Positions 62,864-64,000 of a DNA stretch of 64,000 bases are shown here, one piece after another. The stretch's first letter is position 1, and each line of letters opens with the position of its first letter. The notes below the pieces were generated by a model, which was not told the DNA's origin, ran no database searches, and saw only the letters and a list, made by a program, of their open reading frames with translations. Made by a program: the position numbers and the translations under genes. The DNA is from Paucidesulfovibrio longus DSM 6739 (GTDB lineage: Bacteria > Desulfobacterota > Desulfovibrionia > Desulfovibrionales > Desulfovibrionaceae): contig NZ_ATVA01000019.1 of assembly GCF_000420485.1 (NCBI RefSeq), forward strand, positions 106,074-170,073. Direction: 5' to 3'.

Positions 62864-63749
62864 CTACTTCGCCGGATGACAACACCTCGGGTCGGCCGGT
62901 GGCGGGTCAAGGCGGGTCTGGTAGGGCTTCCCGGTGGCCATGGCCTGCTGCAATTCGTCGTAGATTTCCAGGATCACGCGCTTGGTGCGGTATTCGCCGT
63001 AGGCGGCTTCGTCCTTGCGCTTCACGATGGGGAAGGTGTCCATGATGTAGTCCACGGCGTGGCGCGGGGTGGGAAAGGCCTTGGTCAAAGCGGCCAACTC
63101 GGCGTCGGTTTCCCCGTCCGCTTTCTTCCAGGAACAGTCCGGGTTGGATGGCAAATAGAGGTGGAAGAAGGCGGCATCCAGCTCGCAGCGCAGGAGAAAA
63201 CGGCGATCTTCATCCCAGCGGAAGGGAGGGCCGTCAAAGCCGCAGTCTTTTGCGAAGGGTTCAAGATCCCAAGCGGTGTAAACTAGTTCAAGGACACGTC
63301 GCCTGATAAATTCATCGTATTTGAATTGTGTCCCCGTTGGGGGCAAGACAGGCGTTTGAGACATGATTTGCCAATTAAAATGTATTCCACCGACCTTTTG
63401 GCGGGCAACATAGTCAAATACGAATGACGATAGGTTTGAGCACAGGAGATAGGCTTTGTCACAGTAGTCAAATCCAATTGCCGGGTTGCTTCTCGTTGCG
63501 AGCACCTTCGGGATTATTGCCGCTATTGAAGTCCTTTCATCTGTTGAACGCGCAACATCCCTCCATACCAATATCCATCCTTGTCGGTGTTTTGGGTACT
63601 TGGCAAATAGTTTTTGAGCTACTGAACTTTTGACGAAGTACCGGGTGGTTACACCATATCTTGGATCATTTTTCTCATTTTGAGTGGAAGGACGTGGGGA
63701 CCCTAGAAGTGGGTTCACTTCTTCGGACCAGTCAGCGGCAAAACTAAGG
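62864..63749 (-). pseudogene. C-terminal fragment of an adenine-specific DNA methylase/restriction protein
   Basis: About 295 residues on the - strand. WILVWRDVARSTDERTS, then VLATRSNPAIGFDYC-KAYLLCSNLSSFVFDYVARQKVGGIHFN and the end LDPPPADPRC resemble the C-terminal recognition part of large Eco57I/type IIG or DISARM/BREX-type methylases. The catalytic N-terminus is missing: the frame runs straight into the IS sequence at 63750. A truncated gene, probably inactive, unless the rest lies past the IS beyond the window. Confidence 0.6.
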
Positions 63750-64000
63750 TGGACAGATTCATGGGCTATGCCGCCTTTTTCGGGCAAGCCAGAGGAGGTA
63801 CCCCCTCTGGCTTGAATTGCTGATATATCTCCATCGGCTTTCTGCCGTCAAAGGTCTTGTGCGGACGCCGGTTGTTGTAGAAATCAATCCACCAGGCCAG
63901 GGTGCGGCGAAGCTCGCTGCCCGTCTCGATCTCCCGCAGATACACGCATTCATACTTCAAGGAGCGCCAGAGACGCTCGATCATAACGTTGTCCATCCAG
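63750..64000 (-). mobile_element. IS3-family insertion sequence, 3' end (runs off edge)
   Basis: The left IS boundary is placed at TGGACAG (63750) because the methylase-like coding pattern stops there and IS3 elements end in TG...CA. The exact inverted repeat cannot be proven without the other end. Confidence 0.65.
63766..64000 (-). CDS. IS3-family transposase OrfB, C-terminal part
   Basis: The frame is open to the right edge, so the N-terminal DDE residues lie outside. DNVMIERLWRSLKYECVYLRE and WWIDFYNNRRPHKTFDGRKP are hallmark C-terminal motifs of IS3-type integrase-like transposases (final Glu in ERLWRSLKYE). The stop TAG is at 63766-63768, 16 bases inside the proposed IS end. It inserts in the methylase gene. 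Confidence 0.9.
   Translation of the reverse strand, partial: WMDNVMIERLWRSLKYECVYLREIETGSELRRTLAWWIDFYNNRRPHKTFDGRKPMEIYQQFKPEGVPPLACPKKAA

Overview
The window reads as chromosome of a GC-rich Gram-negative bacterium, most likely a sulfate-reducing Desulfovibrio-like deltaproteobacterium. That assignment is an inference from the mix of signal peptides, an RND pump, an HBM-type chemoreceptor, codon bias and tRNA-linked island structure; no rRNA or other taxonomic marker is present.

Region 1 (1-21.9 kb, all + strand) is a surface polysaccharide cluster. It holds glycosyltransferases, hexapeptide acetyltransferases, SAM methyltransferases, an NAD-dependent epimerase, a NodB-like deacetylase, two AsnB-type amidotransferases, a flippase-like ABC exporter and two membrane-anchored SGNH hydrolases. 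Many genes overlap by ATGA. An AT-rich block at 4.69-6.83 kb (sulfotransferase-like, WbqC, small methyltransferase-like) looks imported. Region 2 (21.9-25.4 kb) holds a BASS-type transporter, an RBBP9/YdeN-like hydrolase and a processive family 2 glycosyltransferase.

Region 3 (25.8-39.2 kb, + strand) is the most novel part. After a two-gene exported TPR/PEGA-like unit ending in a terminator, a nine-gene operon encodes a membrane Ser/Thr kinase, a membrane FHA protein, a membrane PP2C phosphatase, an anchored FN3-repeat protein, a small exported protein, an exported trypsin-like protease, an exported protein carrying the first half of a vWA domain, and an exported protein starting with the second half. 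It looks like a cytoplasmic phospho-switch wired to a periplasmic vWA/protease/adhesive module. I do not know a described system with this exact layout.

Region 4 (39.2-43.6 kb, - strand) is ordinary chromosome: a chemoreceptor, a TetR regulator with an operator-like palindrome, and glycerate kinase followed by a (CAGGT)12 repeat. Region 5 (43.9-45.3 kb) has two imperfect copies of a tRNA-Leu(CAA) 3' end with its terminator, bracketing three small envelope/stress-type genes.

Region 6 (45.3-64.0 kb) is an integrative island starting with a tyrosine integrase next to the displaced tRNA 3' half. Its cargo is a patatin lipase; a TetR-RND efflux operon; a CobS-like AAA+/CobT-like vWA/DUF3150-like/Cas4-like nuclease/ERF annealing cassette with a zinc-ribbon glycine-zipper protein; and a defence-like end with a single-chain GmrSD-like DUF262-HNH protein and a DNA methylase gene cut by an IS3-family element that runs off the right edge.
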